Source of the DNA: Flavobacterium limnophilum
GTDB lineage: Bacteria; Bacteroidota; Bacteroidia; Flavobacteriales; Flavobacteriaceae
Direction of reading: 5' to 3'
DNA length: 64,000 bases
Assembly: GCF_027111315.2 (NCBI RefSeq)
Contig: NZ_CP114289.2
Span: 1,302,001-1,366,000 of the forward strand
Position numbers and translations under genes: made by a program. Position 1 is the stretch's first letter. Each line of letters opens with the position of its first letter. The notes below the pieces were generated by a model, which saw only the letters and a program-made list of their open reading frames with translations, searched no databases and was not told where the DNA came from. Shown here in pieces: positions 44,668 to 52,834 of this stretch.

Positions 44668-46047
44668 ATGTTTTTATTTTCTTTCAAAAACAGAATCGCA
44701 TTGCATTACATCATAAGCACGGGTTTATTGATTTCGGTTTTGTTTTTGGTGATTTATCAAATTACGTCCTACAGTATCAACAAGCATATCAACGACGATA
44801 TTTTGGAAGAATCAAACGAATATCTTGAAGAAATAAAAATTGACTCTAATAATTCCTATTTGATTCAAGTAAAACAATGGAGAGAAAGAGACAATAATGC
44901 CGTAAAAGTCAATCCGGTTTTTGTGCAGTTTTTGGACAACAACAATAAATTAATTGATAAATCTCCCAATCTTAAAGGATTGAAGCTTCAATTGCATAAA
45001 GCGGACAAGGACAATCAATTTGTTGATTCCTATTTGAACAAAAAACCAATCAGGCAAATCCAAATTCCCCTTTTTGATAGAAACAAAAAAGTGGGATATC
45101 TTTTTGTGGCAATGTCATTGGATGAAGCCACATTAATATTGACAAATTTGCAGGATACGCTCTTGATTGCCTTTCCATTAATATTGGTCGTTCTCTTCTT
45201 GATTGCTCGTTTGATTGCCGGAAGAAGTATCAAACCCGTGACGATGATTACTGAAACTTCCAGCCGAATTACGAAAGACAATCTAAAAGAGCGTATTATT
45301 TTGCCCCAAAACAAAGACGAACTTTACGTGCTTTCCAAAACCATCAACGATTTATTGGAACGCATTGAAAATGCCGTGAAACGCGAAAAACAATTTACCT
45401 CCGATGCTTCCCACGAACTAAGAACGCCCTTGACTGTCTTAAAAGGAACACTGGAAGTCTTGGTCAGAAAGCCCAGAACCCAAGCCGAATATGAAGACAA
45501 AATTAGTTATGGCATCAACGAGGTCAATCGATTGAGCAATCTGGTGGATCAATTACTGTTGTTGGCTCGATTCGAAAACCAAATCCAAAGCTTGAAAACC
45601 GAAAAAGTCTATTTAAACGCCTTGATTTTGGATGTTTTAACACGTTATTCTGGAAAAATTAACGCTAAAAAAATCAACATAAATCATCCTTTTTCCAAAG
45701 ATTACTACGTTAAATCGGATAATTATTTAGTCTCCATCATTATAAGCAACATCATAAGCAATGCCATTAAATATTCTAATGAAACCGGTATTATTTCGAT
45801 TTTGCTTTCTCAAAAAGGAGGTGTCACGATTTGCACCATTTCTGATGAAGGAATCGGGATTCCAAAAGAAGATTTAGACAAAATTTTCAATCCTTTTTAT
45901 CGTTCGAATCCAACGCTTCATCCTGAGATAAAAGGTTCTGGACTAGGATTTTCTATTGTAAAACGACTAGCAGAACTGCTGGATATTCATTTCGAAATTC
46001 AAAGTGAAAAAGAAAAAGGAACTTCGGTAATTTTAAGGTTTCAATAG
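44668..46047 (+). CDS. Sensor histidine kinase
   Basis: A 459-residue inner-membrane kinase. The first helix (about 14-33) and second (about 165-188) flank a periplasmic sensor of roughly 130 residues without a known fold. A HAMP linker follows, then the H-box FTSDASHELRTPLTVLKG, N-box NIISNAIKYS, and ATP-binding G-boxes DEGIGIPKEDL and GSGLGFSIVKRL. The partner is the adjacent response regulator. The stimulus is unknown; envelope redox state or a metal is suggested by the neighbours. Confidence 0.95.
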   Translation: MFLFSFKNRIALHYIISTGLLISVLFLVIYQITSYSINKHINDDILEESNEYLEEIKIDSNNSYLIQVKQWRERDNNAVKVNPVFVQFLDNNNKLIDKSPNLKGLKLQLHKADKDNQFVDSYLNKKPIRQIQIPLFDRNKKVGYLFVAMSLDEATLILTNLQDTLLIAFPLILVVLFLIARLIAGRSIKPVTMITETSSRITKDNLKERIILPQNKDELYVLSKTINDLLERIENAVKREKQFTSDASHELRTPLTVLKGTLEVLVRKPRTQAEYEDKISYGINEVNRLSNLVDQLLLLARFENQIQSLKTEKVYLNALILDVLTRYSGKINAKKININHPFSKDYYVKSDNYLVSIIISNIISNAIKYSNETGIISILLSQKGGVTICTISDEGIGIPKEDLDKIFNPFYRSNPTLHPEIKGSGLGFSIVKRLAELLDIHFEIQSEKEKGTSVILRFQ

Positions 46048-46053
46048 ACGCAA

Positions 46054-46100
46054 CTTAAGTCATTCTTAAGCATTTAACAAGTACAAATTCGTTAACTTTG
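46054..46100 (+). promoter_or_regulatory. VIT1-like gene promoter with 11-bp-spaced direct repeat
   Basis: CTTAAGTCATT (46054-46064) and CTTAAGCATT (46065-46074) form a tandem direct repeat of 11-bp period, the usual layout for OmpR/PhoB-type regulators. It replaces the -33 element ahead of the -7 box TAACTTTG (46093-46100), 14 bp before the gene. Confidence 0.6.
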
Positions 46101-46114
46101 TTAAAAAATGAGCT

Positions 46115-47233
46115 ATGGATTTAAGCAAACTAAAAGGACAATTGCAAACCGAAGTTGACACAGCCTTTTTATACGAAAGCATTGCAGCCATTCAAGCAGA
46201 CGAGAATCTGGGTCGCGTTTTGCAAAGTCTGTCCGAAATAGAAAAAGGTCACGCAAAACACATTTTGGATAAAGTCAGGAAGTTCGACCCCAATCACGTA
46301 ATGCCTTTGCCTTCTTCGAGAGCAAAATTCCAACTGAAATTAGGGAAGCTCTTCGGCTACAATTCCATTATCAGCAGTTTGTCGAATGTTGAAAAACAAT
46401 TTGCCGTAAACGCCATCAAAAACAAAATCGAAAAAGGGGAAAAACCCAATGGATTTGAACACAATCATCTAAATATCATTGAAGCCGTAAACAACAATGC
46501 GGCCTTGAATGTTTCAGGCGGATTGTTGTCCAAATTTGAAAGTCGTCATAAATCTGTTGGAGGAAATGCTTTGCGTGCCGCTGTTTTAGGATCGAATGAT
46601 GGACTGGTTTCCAACATGAGTTTGGTTATGGGTGTTGCCGGAGCGGCAGTTTCCAACAACACCATTTTATTGACAGGAATTGCAGGTCTTATGGCTGGTG
46701 CCATTTCAATGGCTTTGGGCGAATGGCTTTCGGTGCAAAGTTCGAGGGAATTAAATCAACGTCAAATTGATTTGGAAACGGAAGAACTGGAAGCCTCTCC
46801 AGAAGAAGAAAAAAAAGAATTGGTCTTGCTGTACCAAGCCAAAGGAATGAACGTTGTGGAAGCCCAAAAACTAGCCGACAAAGCATTCGAAAATCCAGAC
46901 ACGGCAATAGATGCCATAATTACCGAAGAATTGGGGATAGACAAAGAAGAACTGGGAGGTTCTGCCTGGGAAGCCGCCATTGCTTCTTTCATTCTTTTTG
47001 CCATAGGAGCCATTATTCCGTTGTATCCTTTCATGATTTTGGACGGTAAAAATGCTATTTTCCTTAGTATTGCGAGCAGTATTGTGGGGCTTTTCGGCAT
47101 TGGCGCTGCCATAACATTATTGACGGGAAAGAGCATTTTGTTTTCAGGCTTTAGACAAGTGGCTTTCGGTTTGGCAGCAGCAGCCGTTACTTATGGAATT
47201 GGAACTTTGATAGGGGTTTCATTGGCGGGATAA
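46115..47233 (+). CDS. VIT1/CCC1 metal transporter with N-terminal ferritin-like domain
   Basis: A 372-residue fusion. Residues of about 1-140 form a rubrerythrin-like helical bundle with metal-ligand Glu/His pairs (TAFLYESIAAIQ, LSEIEKGHAKHI). Residues of about 150-372 are the CCC1/VIT1 transporter (RAAVLGSNDGLVSNMSLVMGVAGAA, AMALGEWLSVQSSREL, then helices in SFILFAIGAIIPLYPF). Homologues move Fe(II) or Mn(II); the ferritin-like part may sense or oxidise iron. It follows the two-component pair by 67 bp and has a promoter fitting response-regulator control. Confidence 0.9.
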   Translation: MDLSKLKGQLQTEVDTAFLYESIAAIQADENLGRVLQSLSEIEKGHAKHILDKVRKFDPNHVMPLPSSRAKFQLKLGKLFGYNSIISSLSNVEKQFAVNAIKNKIEKGEKPNGFEHNHLNIIEAVNNNAALNVSGGLLSKFESRHKSVGGNALRAAVLGSNDGLVSNMSLVMGVAGAAVSNNTILLTGIAGLMAGAISMALGEWLSVQSSRELNQRQIDLETEELEASPEEEKKELVLLYQAKGMNVVEAQKLADKAFENPDTAIDAIITEELGIDKEELGGSAWEAAIASFILFAIGAIIPLYPFMILDGKNAIFLSIASSIVGLFGIGAAITLLTGKSILFSGFRQVAFGLAAAAVTYGIGTLIGVSLAG

Positions 47234-47265
47234 CAATAAATTATTAACCTTAAATACAATAAATT

Positions 47266-47778
47266 ATGAACGATGCACATTTACACATGGTAGTAAACCA
47301 TTTCCCCATTATTGGGACAATTCTGGGATTGGGAGTTTTAATGGCCGGATTGATTACCAAAAAAAATTCCGTAAAAAATACGGCCTATGTTTTATTTGTT
47401 ATTGGAGCATTATTTGCCCTTGCAAGTATGGCAACTGGCGATGGAGCGGAAGAATTGGTTGAAGATTTGCCTTCTGTGGGAAAACAAATTATTCATAAAC
47501 ACGAAGAAATGGCAGAAAATTTTGCGGTGGTTATGTATATATTGGGTTTTTGTTCTTTATTGGGAATTTATTTTGATTATAAAAACCACGTCAAAGCGAA
47601 ATTGGTTGCGGCCATAACATTGATTATTGCAATAGTTGCAGTGGTATTTGCTTCATTTGTGGGTACTTCAGGCGGTGAAATTCGCCACACTGAAATCAGG
47701 GCCAATGCTACTCAAACTGTTGACATGGACAAAAATGATTCTGGAAATGCACAAGGAGAAGTCGAGGATAAAGATTAG
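47266..47778 (+). CDS. DUF2231-type membrane protein
   Basis: A 170-residue protein with four hydrophobic helices (about 12-32, 42-60, 84-102 and 110-130). The start NDAHLHMVVNHFPIIGTILG has His residues within the first helix, a DUF2231 trait. An acidic, mobile C-terminus follows. It is 32 bp after the VIT1-like gene and likely cotranscribed. A link to metal or redox functions is only contextual. Confidence 0.75.
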   Translation: MNDAHLHMVVNHFPIIGTILGLGVLMAGLITKKNSVKNTAYVLFVIGALFALASMATGDGAEELVEDLPSVGKQIIHKHEEMAENFAVVMYILGFCSLLGIYFDYKNHVKAKLVAAITLIIAIVAVVFASFVGTSGGEIRHTEIRANATQTVDMDKNDSGNAQGEVEDKD

Positions 47779-47810
47779 TTTTTTTGCAACCGCTGCAAAA
47801 AAAATGGAGT

Positions 47811-47844
47811 AGAGGCTGTCCGAAAAGGAAAGCCTCTTTTTTTT
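47811..47844 (+). terminator. Terminator after DUF2231
   Basis: AGAGGCT(GTCC) and (GGAA)AGCCTCT form a stem with one internal mismatch, followed by eight Ts. A second hairpin, TTTTTTTGCA/TGCAAAAAAA (47779-47803), precedes it. Confidence 0.75.
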
Positions 47845-47845
47845 G

Positions 47846-47974
47846 CCATATCCACTAGGTGTTGGGCAAACAGACAATGGATCGAAATTCAACAAAGGCT
47901 TGCTTCCTGAAAAGTGGAAATCGTTAAAGTTAATTGGTGTTGGAACAGACAATAAAACGATTTTAATAAAATAA
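47846..47974 (+). pseudogene. Possible gene remnant (about 42 codons)
   Basis: An in-frame stretch contains LGVGQTDNGSKFNKGLLPEK and KLIGVGTDNKTILIK before a stop at 47972-47974. It reads as the C-terminal end of a protein rather than random sequence, but there is no start and no upstream part. I cannot name the family with confidence. Confidence 0.3.
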
Positions 47975-48073
47975 TTCAAGGAGTAAGCGTATGACAAACA
48001 AATACTCGTGTCGTTTTTGAATGAGGTTTTTAAAGTCTCTTAAGCATTTGAAAAGGAACATTAACCTGGTGAT

Positions 48074-48107
48074 AAAAAAAACTCCATTATTTCTAATGGA
48101 GTTTTTT
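48074..48107 (-). terminator. Terminator of the DUF4258-like gene
   Basis: AAAACTCCATTA and TAATGGAGTTTT form a long stem around TTTC, with A-runs and T-runs on both sides, placed 15 bp beyond the minus-strand stop. Confidence 0.85.
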
Positions 48108-48121
48108 GCGAAAAGAAATCC

Positions 48122-48496
48122 TTATTTCTTGACAATATCTTTCAAAACCGCTTTTTCCTGGTAATTAATCACTTCGAGCGTGATTTCTTGATTTTTAACG
48201 GTTTTCCCGTCAATTGTATATAGTTTTCCGTTTCCAACTTGCACGTTGCTTTTATCGAAATCAACGTCGCCAAATTTTAGACAGTTTTTGATGTCGGCAG
48301 TGTCAATCCATTTCTCGGCCAATATTTGCGAAGCTTTGTCGGAATAATGAAAAGGTTTGTTTCTCAAATCATTTAAAACCCTGGCATTGGGAAAATAATT
48401 GCAACGAGTATCTTTTCCGCTAAATACGGCAGCCACAAAAAAAGAACCCATGATTAACCCTAATAGGTAATAGGCAAAACGATGTACAAATTTCAT
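48122..48496 (-). CDS. Small exported protein, DUF4258-like
   Basis: A 124-residue protein with one N-terminal hydrophobic helix (FAYYLLGLIMGSFFVAAVF) that acts as anchor or signal. The remaining domain has CNYFPNARVLNDL, WIDTADIKNCLKFGDVDFDKS and a strand-rich end. It resembles the DUF4258 proteins of flavobacteria known to me. Function is unknown. It follows the ald gene by 132 bp in the same direction and has a strong terminator. Confidence 0.6.
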   Translation of the reverse strand: MKFVHRFAYYLLGLIMGSFFVAAVFSGKDTRCNYFPNARVLNDLRNKPFHYSDKASQILAEKWIDTADIKNCLKFGDVDFDKSNVQVGNGKLYTIDGKTVKNQEITLEVINYQEKAVLKDIVKK

Positions 48497-48628
48497 AAAT
48501 GTAAAATATAGTTGTTATGGGCCATTTTATGGTATCGCCATTTTTCATAAGGTTTTGTTTGCTACAAACCCGTTTTGCTTGGCGTTTTCATAAATTAAAT
48601 TTTCGGCAAAGATAAAAGAAAGTTTTAG

Positions 48629-49822
48629 TTAAAACACGATTAAATTAATGTCGTTGTTGGGCAAGTCAAACCAATCGCCTATGGCTTTGTTGGTAAGGAT
48701 TCCATGATACAAATAGACGCCATTTTTCAAACCGTGATTACACCTGATGGCGCTTTCTATTCCTCCGTCTTCGGCAATTTGCAATAAATAGGGGGTGAGG
48801 ATGTTGCTGATGGACAGAGAGGCCGTTTTAGAATAACGGGAAGGAATATTGGGCACGCAATAATGCAGTACGCCATTTTTGACAAAGGTCGGTTTTTCGT
48901 GAGTGGTCACTTCCGAGGTTTCAAAACAACCCCCGGTATCAATGCTTACGTCAACAATTACGGCCCCTTTCTTCATGTGTTCGACCATCGTTTCGGTTAC
49001 GATAACTGGACAACGCTCTTTGCCCCGCATCGCGCCAATGGCAACGTCGCATCTTCTCAAGGCTTTTAGCAAGGACTTGGGTTGAATGGTCGAAGTGAAA
49101 ATTCGTTGGGGCAAATGGTTTTGCAATCGTCTTAATTTGGTAATCGAATTGTCGAAAATTTTAACGTTGGCTCCCAAGCCCATGGCCGTTTTGGCAGCAA
49201 ATTCCCCAACGGTTCCTGCACCCAGAATAACGACGTCAGTAGGAGGAACTCCGGTAATGTTGCCGAACAACAATCCTTTTCCAAATTCATTGGTAATCAT
49301 TAATTCGGCTGCAATCAGTATCGAGGCGGTTCCTGCAATTTCGCTCAAGGACTTTACCGCTGGATAAGACCCGTCTTCGTCCTTAATGTACTCAAAGGCA
49401 AGTGCGGTAATTTTCTTTTTGGTCAAAGCCGTAAAATAGGCTTTTTTTCTGGTCTTTAATTGGATGGCCGAAATGATGATGGATTCGGGATTGATCATTT
49501 CTATTTCTACCAAACTGGGTGGTTCAACCTTTAAAATAATCGGGCAACCAAATACTTTTTTGACATCGTTGGTAATTTCGGCGCCGGCATCGGAATATTC
49601 TTTGTCTGTATAACTGGAACTTTGGCCTGCTCCGGCTTCTATCATCACGCGATGTCCTTGATATGTCAACGAATTTACGGCATCAGGAGTAAGGCAAATA
49701 CGGCGTTCTTGGTAACTGGTTTCTTTGGGGATGCCAATAAAAAGTTCGCATTTATGTCTTTCAATTTCAAGTTTTTCTTCTTGAGGGAGCAACTGTTGCT
49801 TTGTAAATGGGGTTATTGCCAT
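48629..49822 (-). CDS. ald: Alanine dehydrogenase
   Basis: A 397-residue NAD-dependent enzyme converting alanine to pyruvate and ammonia. The N-terminal catalytic part has GIPKETSYQERRICLTPDAV, and the nucleotide fold is DVVILGAGTVGEFAAKTA. VSIDTGGCFETSEVTTH and VPNIPSRYSKTAS match the family C-terminal part. The enzyme is about 25 residues longer at its N-terminus than classical Ald, as is common in Bacteroidota. A leading KQQLLPQEEKLEIERHK extension accounts for it. Transhydrogenase alpha subunits are related, but no beta subunit is present. Confidence 0.88.
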   Translation of the reverse strand: MAITPFTKQQLLPQEEKLEIERHKCELFIGIPKETSYQERRICLTPDAVNSLTYQGHRVMIEAGAGQSSSYTDKEYSDAGAEITNDVKKVFGCPIILKVEPPSLVEIEMINPESIIISAIQLKTRKKAYFTALTKKKITALAFEYIKDEDGSYPAVKSLSEIAGTASILIAAELMITNEFGKGLLFGNITGVPPTDVVILGAGTVGEFAAKTAMGLGANVKIFDNSITKLRRLQNHLPQRIFTSTIQPKSLLKALRRCDVAIGAMRGKERCPVIVTETMVEHMKKGAVIVDVSIDTGGCFETSEVTTHEKPTFVKNGVLHYCVPNIPSRYSKTASLSISNILTPYLLQIAEDGGIESAIRCNHGLKNGVYLYHGILTNKAIGDWFDLPNNDINLIVF

Positions 49823-49941
49823 TGTTTCTGTTAAATTAGTGGTACAATTTACGGAAAAAGTTTAAAATCAAACTGTTTTTTAAGACAAATTAAAATTTTA
49901 ATCGTGTTAAAAAAAGAGCGAACAATAATTACAAAACCCTG

Positions 49942-50412
49942 TTAAAGAGTGAGTTCCATTTTTACATCGGCTCTTTCGTAAAGACTTTCTGCCATGCCTA
50001 CTTCTTGAAAACCATATTTTATATACAAATTTAGGGCAGGCGACAATTTTCTGTTGGTGTACAAAACCAGTTTCTTTATTTTCTTTTCTCTTGCTATTTT
50101 AATGCAATGTTCCATAAGTTGATTGCCAATTCCGAGCCCTTGAACGGCATCTGTCACCGCCATTTTGCTCAATTCAAAAGTGGTTTCGTCTATTTTCAAC
50201 AACGATGCCGTGCCAACAATTTTGCCGTCGTATTTAGCATAGAAGATCATCCCGCCTTTGTCAATAATTTCACCTTGGGGATTTGAAAGCATAAGCTCGT
50301 CCTGGGGCTCAACTTTGAATTTTTTTTCGAGCCATTCTAAATTCAAGTTCTTAATGGCTTCCTTCAAATCGGGTGAAAAAGGAACAATGACAATCCTGCT
50401 ATCTAGATTCAT
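49942..50412 (-). CDS. GNAT-family N-acetyltransferase
   Basis: A 156-residue GCN5-type acetyltransferase. The acetyl-CoA loop is VQGLGIGNQLMEHCIKIA, matching the Q/R-x-x-G-x-G/A pattern, with a C-terminal strand KLVLYTNRKLSPALNLYIKYGF. It lies 10 bp downstream of tsaE, so it shares that transcript. RimI-like acetylation of a ribosomal protein is possible given the partnership in other bacteria, but the substrate is not identifiable. Confidence 0.88.
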   Translation of the reverse strand: MNLDSRIVIVPFSPDLKEAIKNLNLEWLEKKFKVEPQDELMLSNPQGEIIDKGGMIFYAKYDGKIVGTASLLKIDETTFELSKMAVTDAVQGLGIGNQLMEHCIKIAREKKIKKLVLYTNRKLSPALNLYIKYGFQEVGMAESLYERADVKMELTL

Positions 50413-50422
50413 GATGCTAAAT

Positions 50423-50830
50423 TTAAGTCAATGACAACAAACGATTGCCGTCAGGAAGTATGTGGATGGAAATAGTCGAATGCGAATCTGGAATAAGGCT
50501 TGGAATCTTTTCGGCCCATTCAATAAAACACCAATTTCCGGAATACAAATATTCATCGGCTCCCATGTCCAAGGCTTCCACTTCATTTTTTAACCTGTAA
50601 AAATCAAAATGATAAACCGTTTGATTGTCAATAGTTTGATATTCATTAACTAAAGAAAAAGTAGGACTGCTGGTAGCGTCATTTACACCAAGAGTTTTAG
50701 CCAAAATTTTAATCAAGGTCGTTTTTCCAACACCCATTTCGCCGTGGAAAAGCATGACTTTATTTGGATTTTGTTCCAAGATTTGTTGGGCAACGTTGTT
50801 AATTTCGTCTAATGAAAAAGTGATATTCAT
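50423..50830 (-). CDS. tsaE: tRNA threonylcarbamoyladenosine biosynthesis ATPase TsaE
   Basis: A 135-residue P-loop protein with Walker A HGEMGVGKTT near residue 30, then SSPTFSLVNEYQ and YHFDFYRLK, both diagnostic for TsaE. It drives turnover of the TsaBD complex that adds t6A37 to ANN-decoding tRNAs. Length is normal. It follows porX by 80 bp; that gap carries a 19-bp inverted repeat (50853-50900). Confidence 0.95.
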   Translation of the reverse strand: MNITFSLDEINNVAQQILEQNPNKVMLFHGEMGVGKTTLIKILAKTLGVNDATSSPTFSLVNEYQTIDNQTVYHFDFYRLKNEVEALDMGADEYLYSGNWCFIEWAEKIPSLIPDSHSTISIHILPDGNRLLSLT

Positions 50831-50852
50831 TTTTAAAAGTTTGTGGTTTGTC

Positions 50853-50900
50853 GTTTAGAGTTTGTTGTTTAGAGTTAACCATAAACAACAAACTCTAAAC
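50853..50900. repeat. 19-bp inverted repeat between porX and tsaE
   Basis: TTTAGAGTTTGTTGTTTA (50854-50871) and TAAACAACAAACTCTAAA (50882-50899) pair perfectly, with one further G-C pair at the ends. Related TTTGTTGTTTA and ATAAACTATAAAC strings occur at 35811-35880 after fabG. Confidence 0.8.
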
Positions 50901-50910
50901 CCTAAACCTT

Positions 50911-52464
50911 TTATTTCGGGTTAAAAACTAAAAACGGGATAATCATTTCTTCCAATGAAATGCCGCCGTGCTGATACGTATTTTTGTAATAACTCACATA
51001 ATGATTGTAGTTGTTGACATAAGCCAAAAACAAGTCATTTTTTGCAAAAATATAAGAACTGCTCATATTTATGGTAGGCAAACCGATATTTTTTGGCTCT
51101 TTCACGGCATAAACATCTTTTTGTTCGTAGGTCAAGCTGCGCCCTGTTTTGTAGCGCAAATTCAAACTCGTGTTTTTGTCGCCCACCACTTTCGAAGGAT
51201 TTTTCACGTTGATGGTGCCGTGGTCGGTGGTCAAGATCAACTTGAAACCCAGTTTTTGCGCCTGTTGAATGATTTCCAGAAGAGGCGAATTCTTGAACCA
51301 GCTCAAAGTCAACGAGCGATAAGCCTTGTCGTCCGAGGCCAATTCTTTTACCACGTCCATTTCGGTTTTGGCGTGCGAAAGCATGTCAACAAAATTGTAA
51401 ACTACCGTGACCAAATCATTGTTTTTTAAGGCTTTGAAACTTTCTACCAGTTTTTTTCCTCCGGCAAGATTGGTGATTTTAAAATAATCCTGCTTGATGT
51501 TCAACCCCAATCGTTTTAATTGTGCGGTCAAAAATTCGGCTTCATACAAGTTTTTTCCGCCTTCTTCGGGATCGTTTTTCCAATATTGTGGAAACTGTTT
51601 CTCCATTTCAAGCGGCGTCAAACCCGAGAAAATGGCGTTTCGGGCATATTGTGTCGCCGTTGGCAAAATGGAGTAATACGGCACTTCTTTTTCCAGTTTG
51701 TAATGGTTGCCCACCACGCTTTCAAAAACTTTCCATTGGTCGTAACGCAAATTATCGATGACCACAAACAAAATAGGTTTGTCTTTTTTGGTGATTTCAG
51801 GAACCACCAATTCCCGGAACAAAGTGTGGGATTGCACTGGTTTATCGGCTTTTGGGGCAAACCAATCTTCGTAATTGCGCTCGATGAATTTCCCGAATTG
51901 CGAATTGGCTTCCGCTTTTTGCGATTCCAATATTTCAATCATCCCTTGGTCGTCGATGTTTTCGAGTTCCAATTCCCAGAAAATCAATTTTTTGTACAAT
52001 TCGATCCAGTCCTCATAGGAATTGACCATCGCCATTTCCATCGAAATTTTGCGGAACTCCTTCTGATAATCCAAAGTTGTTTTCTGCGAAATCAATCGGG
52101 AGTGATCCAAATTCTTTTTCAAACTCAACAAAATCTGGTTCGGATTCACGGGTTTAATCAAATAATCGGCAATCTTGGAACCAATGGCTTCCTCCATAAT
52201 GTATTCTTCCTCGCTCTTGGTAATCATGATCATCGGGATGGAGGATTTCTTTTCCTTCATTTCCGATAGCGTTTCCAGGCCGCTCATTCCCGGCATGTTC
52301 TCGTCCAGAAAAACAATGTCGAAATTATTGTTCTCGAAAATATCAATCGCGTCACGCCCGTTGTTGCAGGTGGTGACACTGTAATTTTTCTTTTCCAGGA
52401 ATAATATATGTGGTTTCAAATAATCGATTTCGTCATCGACCCAAAGTATTTTTATCTTGTCCAT
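50911..52464 (-). CDS. porX: PorX: response regulator with PglZ domain, T9SS regulator
   Basis: A 517-residue protein. ATG 52464 (MDKIKILWVDDE) is preferred over seven extra upstream codons. Residues 1-120 are a receiver with the phospho-acceptor Asp54 in IVFLDENMPG. A helical linker follows. Residues of about 210-515 are an alkaline-phosphatase-superfamily PglZ domain with metal ligands in VVIDNLRYDQWKVF and TTDHGTIN. This architecture identifies PorX, which with PorY and the ECF factor SigP controls type IX secretion genes, and was shown to act as a phosphodiesterase/phosphatase in relatives. T9SS cargo genes lie at 26-35 kb in this window. Confidence 0.94.
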   Translation of the reverse strand: MDKIKILWVDDEIDYLKPHILFLEKKNYSVTTCNNGRDAIDIFENNNFDIVFLDENMPGMSGLETLSEMKEKKSSIPMIMITKSEEEYIMEEAIGSKIADYLIKPVNPNQILLSLKKNLDHSRLISQKTTLDYQKEFRKISMEMAMVNSYEDWIELYKKLIFWELELENIDDQGMIEILESQKAEANSQFGKFIERNYEDWFAPKADKPVQSHTLFRELVVPEITKKDKPILFVVIDNLRYDQWKVFESVVGNHYKLEKEVPYYSILPTATQYARNAIFSGLTPLEMEKQFPQYWKNDPEEGGKNLYEAEFLTAQLKRLGLNIKQDYFKITNLAGGKKLVESFKALKNNDLVTVVYNFVDMLSHAKTEMDVVKELASDDKAYRSLTLSWFKNSPLLEIIQQAQKLGFKLILTTDHGTINVKNPSKVVGDKNTSLNLRYKTGRSLTYEQKDVYAVKEPKNIGLPTINMSSSYIFAKNDLFLAYVNNYNHYVSYYKNTYQHGGISLEEMIIPFLVFNPK

Positions 52465-52582
52465 AATTTTACAAATAGTATTCAAAAGTAATAAATCAAG
52501 TCGGCAATTTACTTGTTTTATAAGGGGAAGTTGCCAATAGTTTGATAATTTAGTATTATTTTAAGGTATTGGGTTTAGTTAT

Positions 52583-52606
52583 GTCATTGCGAGGAACGAA
52601 GCAATC
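52583..52606. repeat. Dispersed GTCATTGCGAGGAACGAAGC repeat
   Basis: The motif GTCATTGCGAGGAACGAAGC is a short palindromic-type element known to me from intergenic regions of many bacteria. It stands in the 370-bp gap between porX and the DUF262 gene. The rest of the gap has no gene and holds the block at 52676-52701. Confidence 0.65.
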
Positions 52607-52675
52607 GCATTACGAGAGCAGGCAATATGATTTCCGCACCAAAATAAGTAGGAAAAATAAATAAATATTTTAATG

Positions 52676-52701
52676 TTTGTAAGAATTATTTAGTATATTT
52701 G
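52676..52701 (+). promoter_or_regulatory. Promoter-proximal block, second copy
   Basis: TTTG at 52676-52679 through the -7-like TATATTTG (52694-52701), 26 bp, differs by two bases from 13397-13422. It lies 133 bp ahead of the DUF262 gene. Confidence 0.55.
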
Positions 52702-52834
52702 GAAGGTAAAAAAAACCGGAATATCTATCAATAATCTAGTCTAAATGTATGATAGTCGCTATTGTATGTGAGCATATGAAAGTTGGTTGCAATTTTTCAC
52801 AACGGTAATATTAACGAGCCCAAAACATAAAAAT

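Noticed and set aside
47668..47997. 109-codon minus-strand frame between DUF2231 and the DUF4258-like gene
   Set aside because: Passes through two terminator hairpins and overlaps the DUF2231 C-terminus; the plus-strand tail in the same place reads more like protein.
51520..52269. 249-codon plus-strand open frame antisense to porX
   Set aside because: Phe/Ile-rich translation without motifs, entirely opposite the conserved porX coding frame; a codon-bias shadow.
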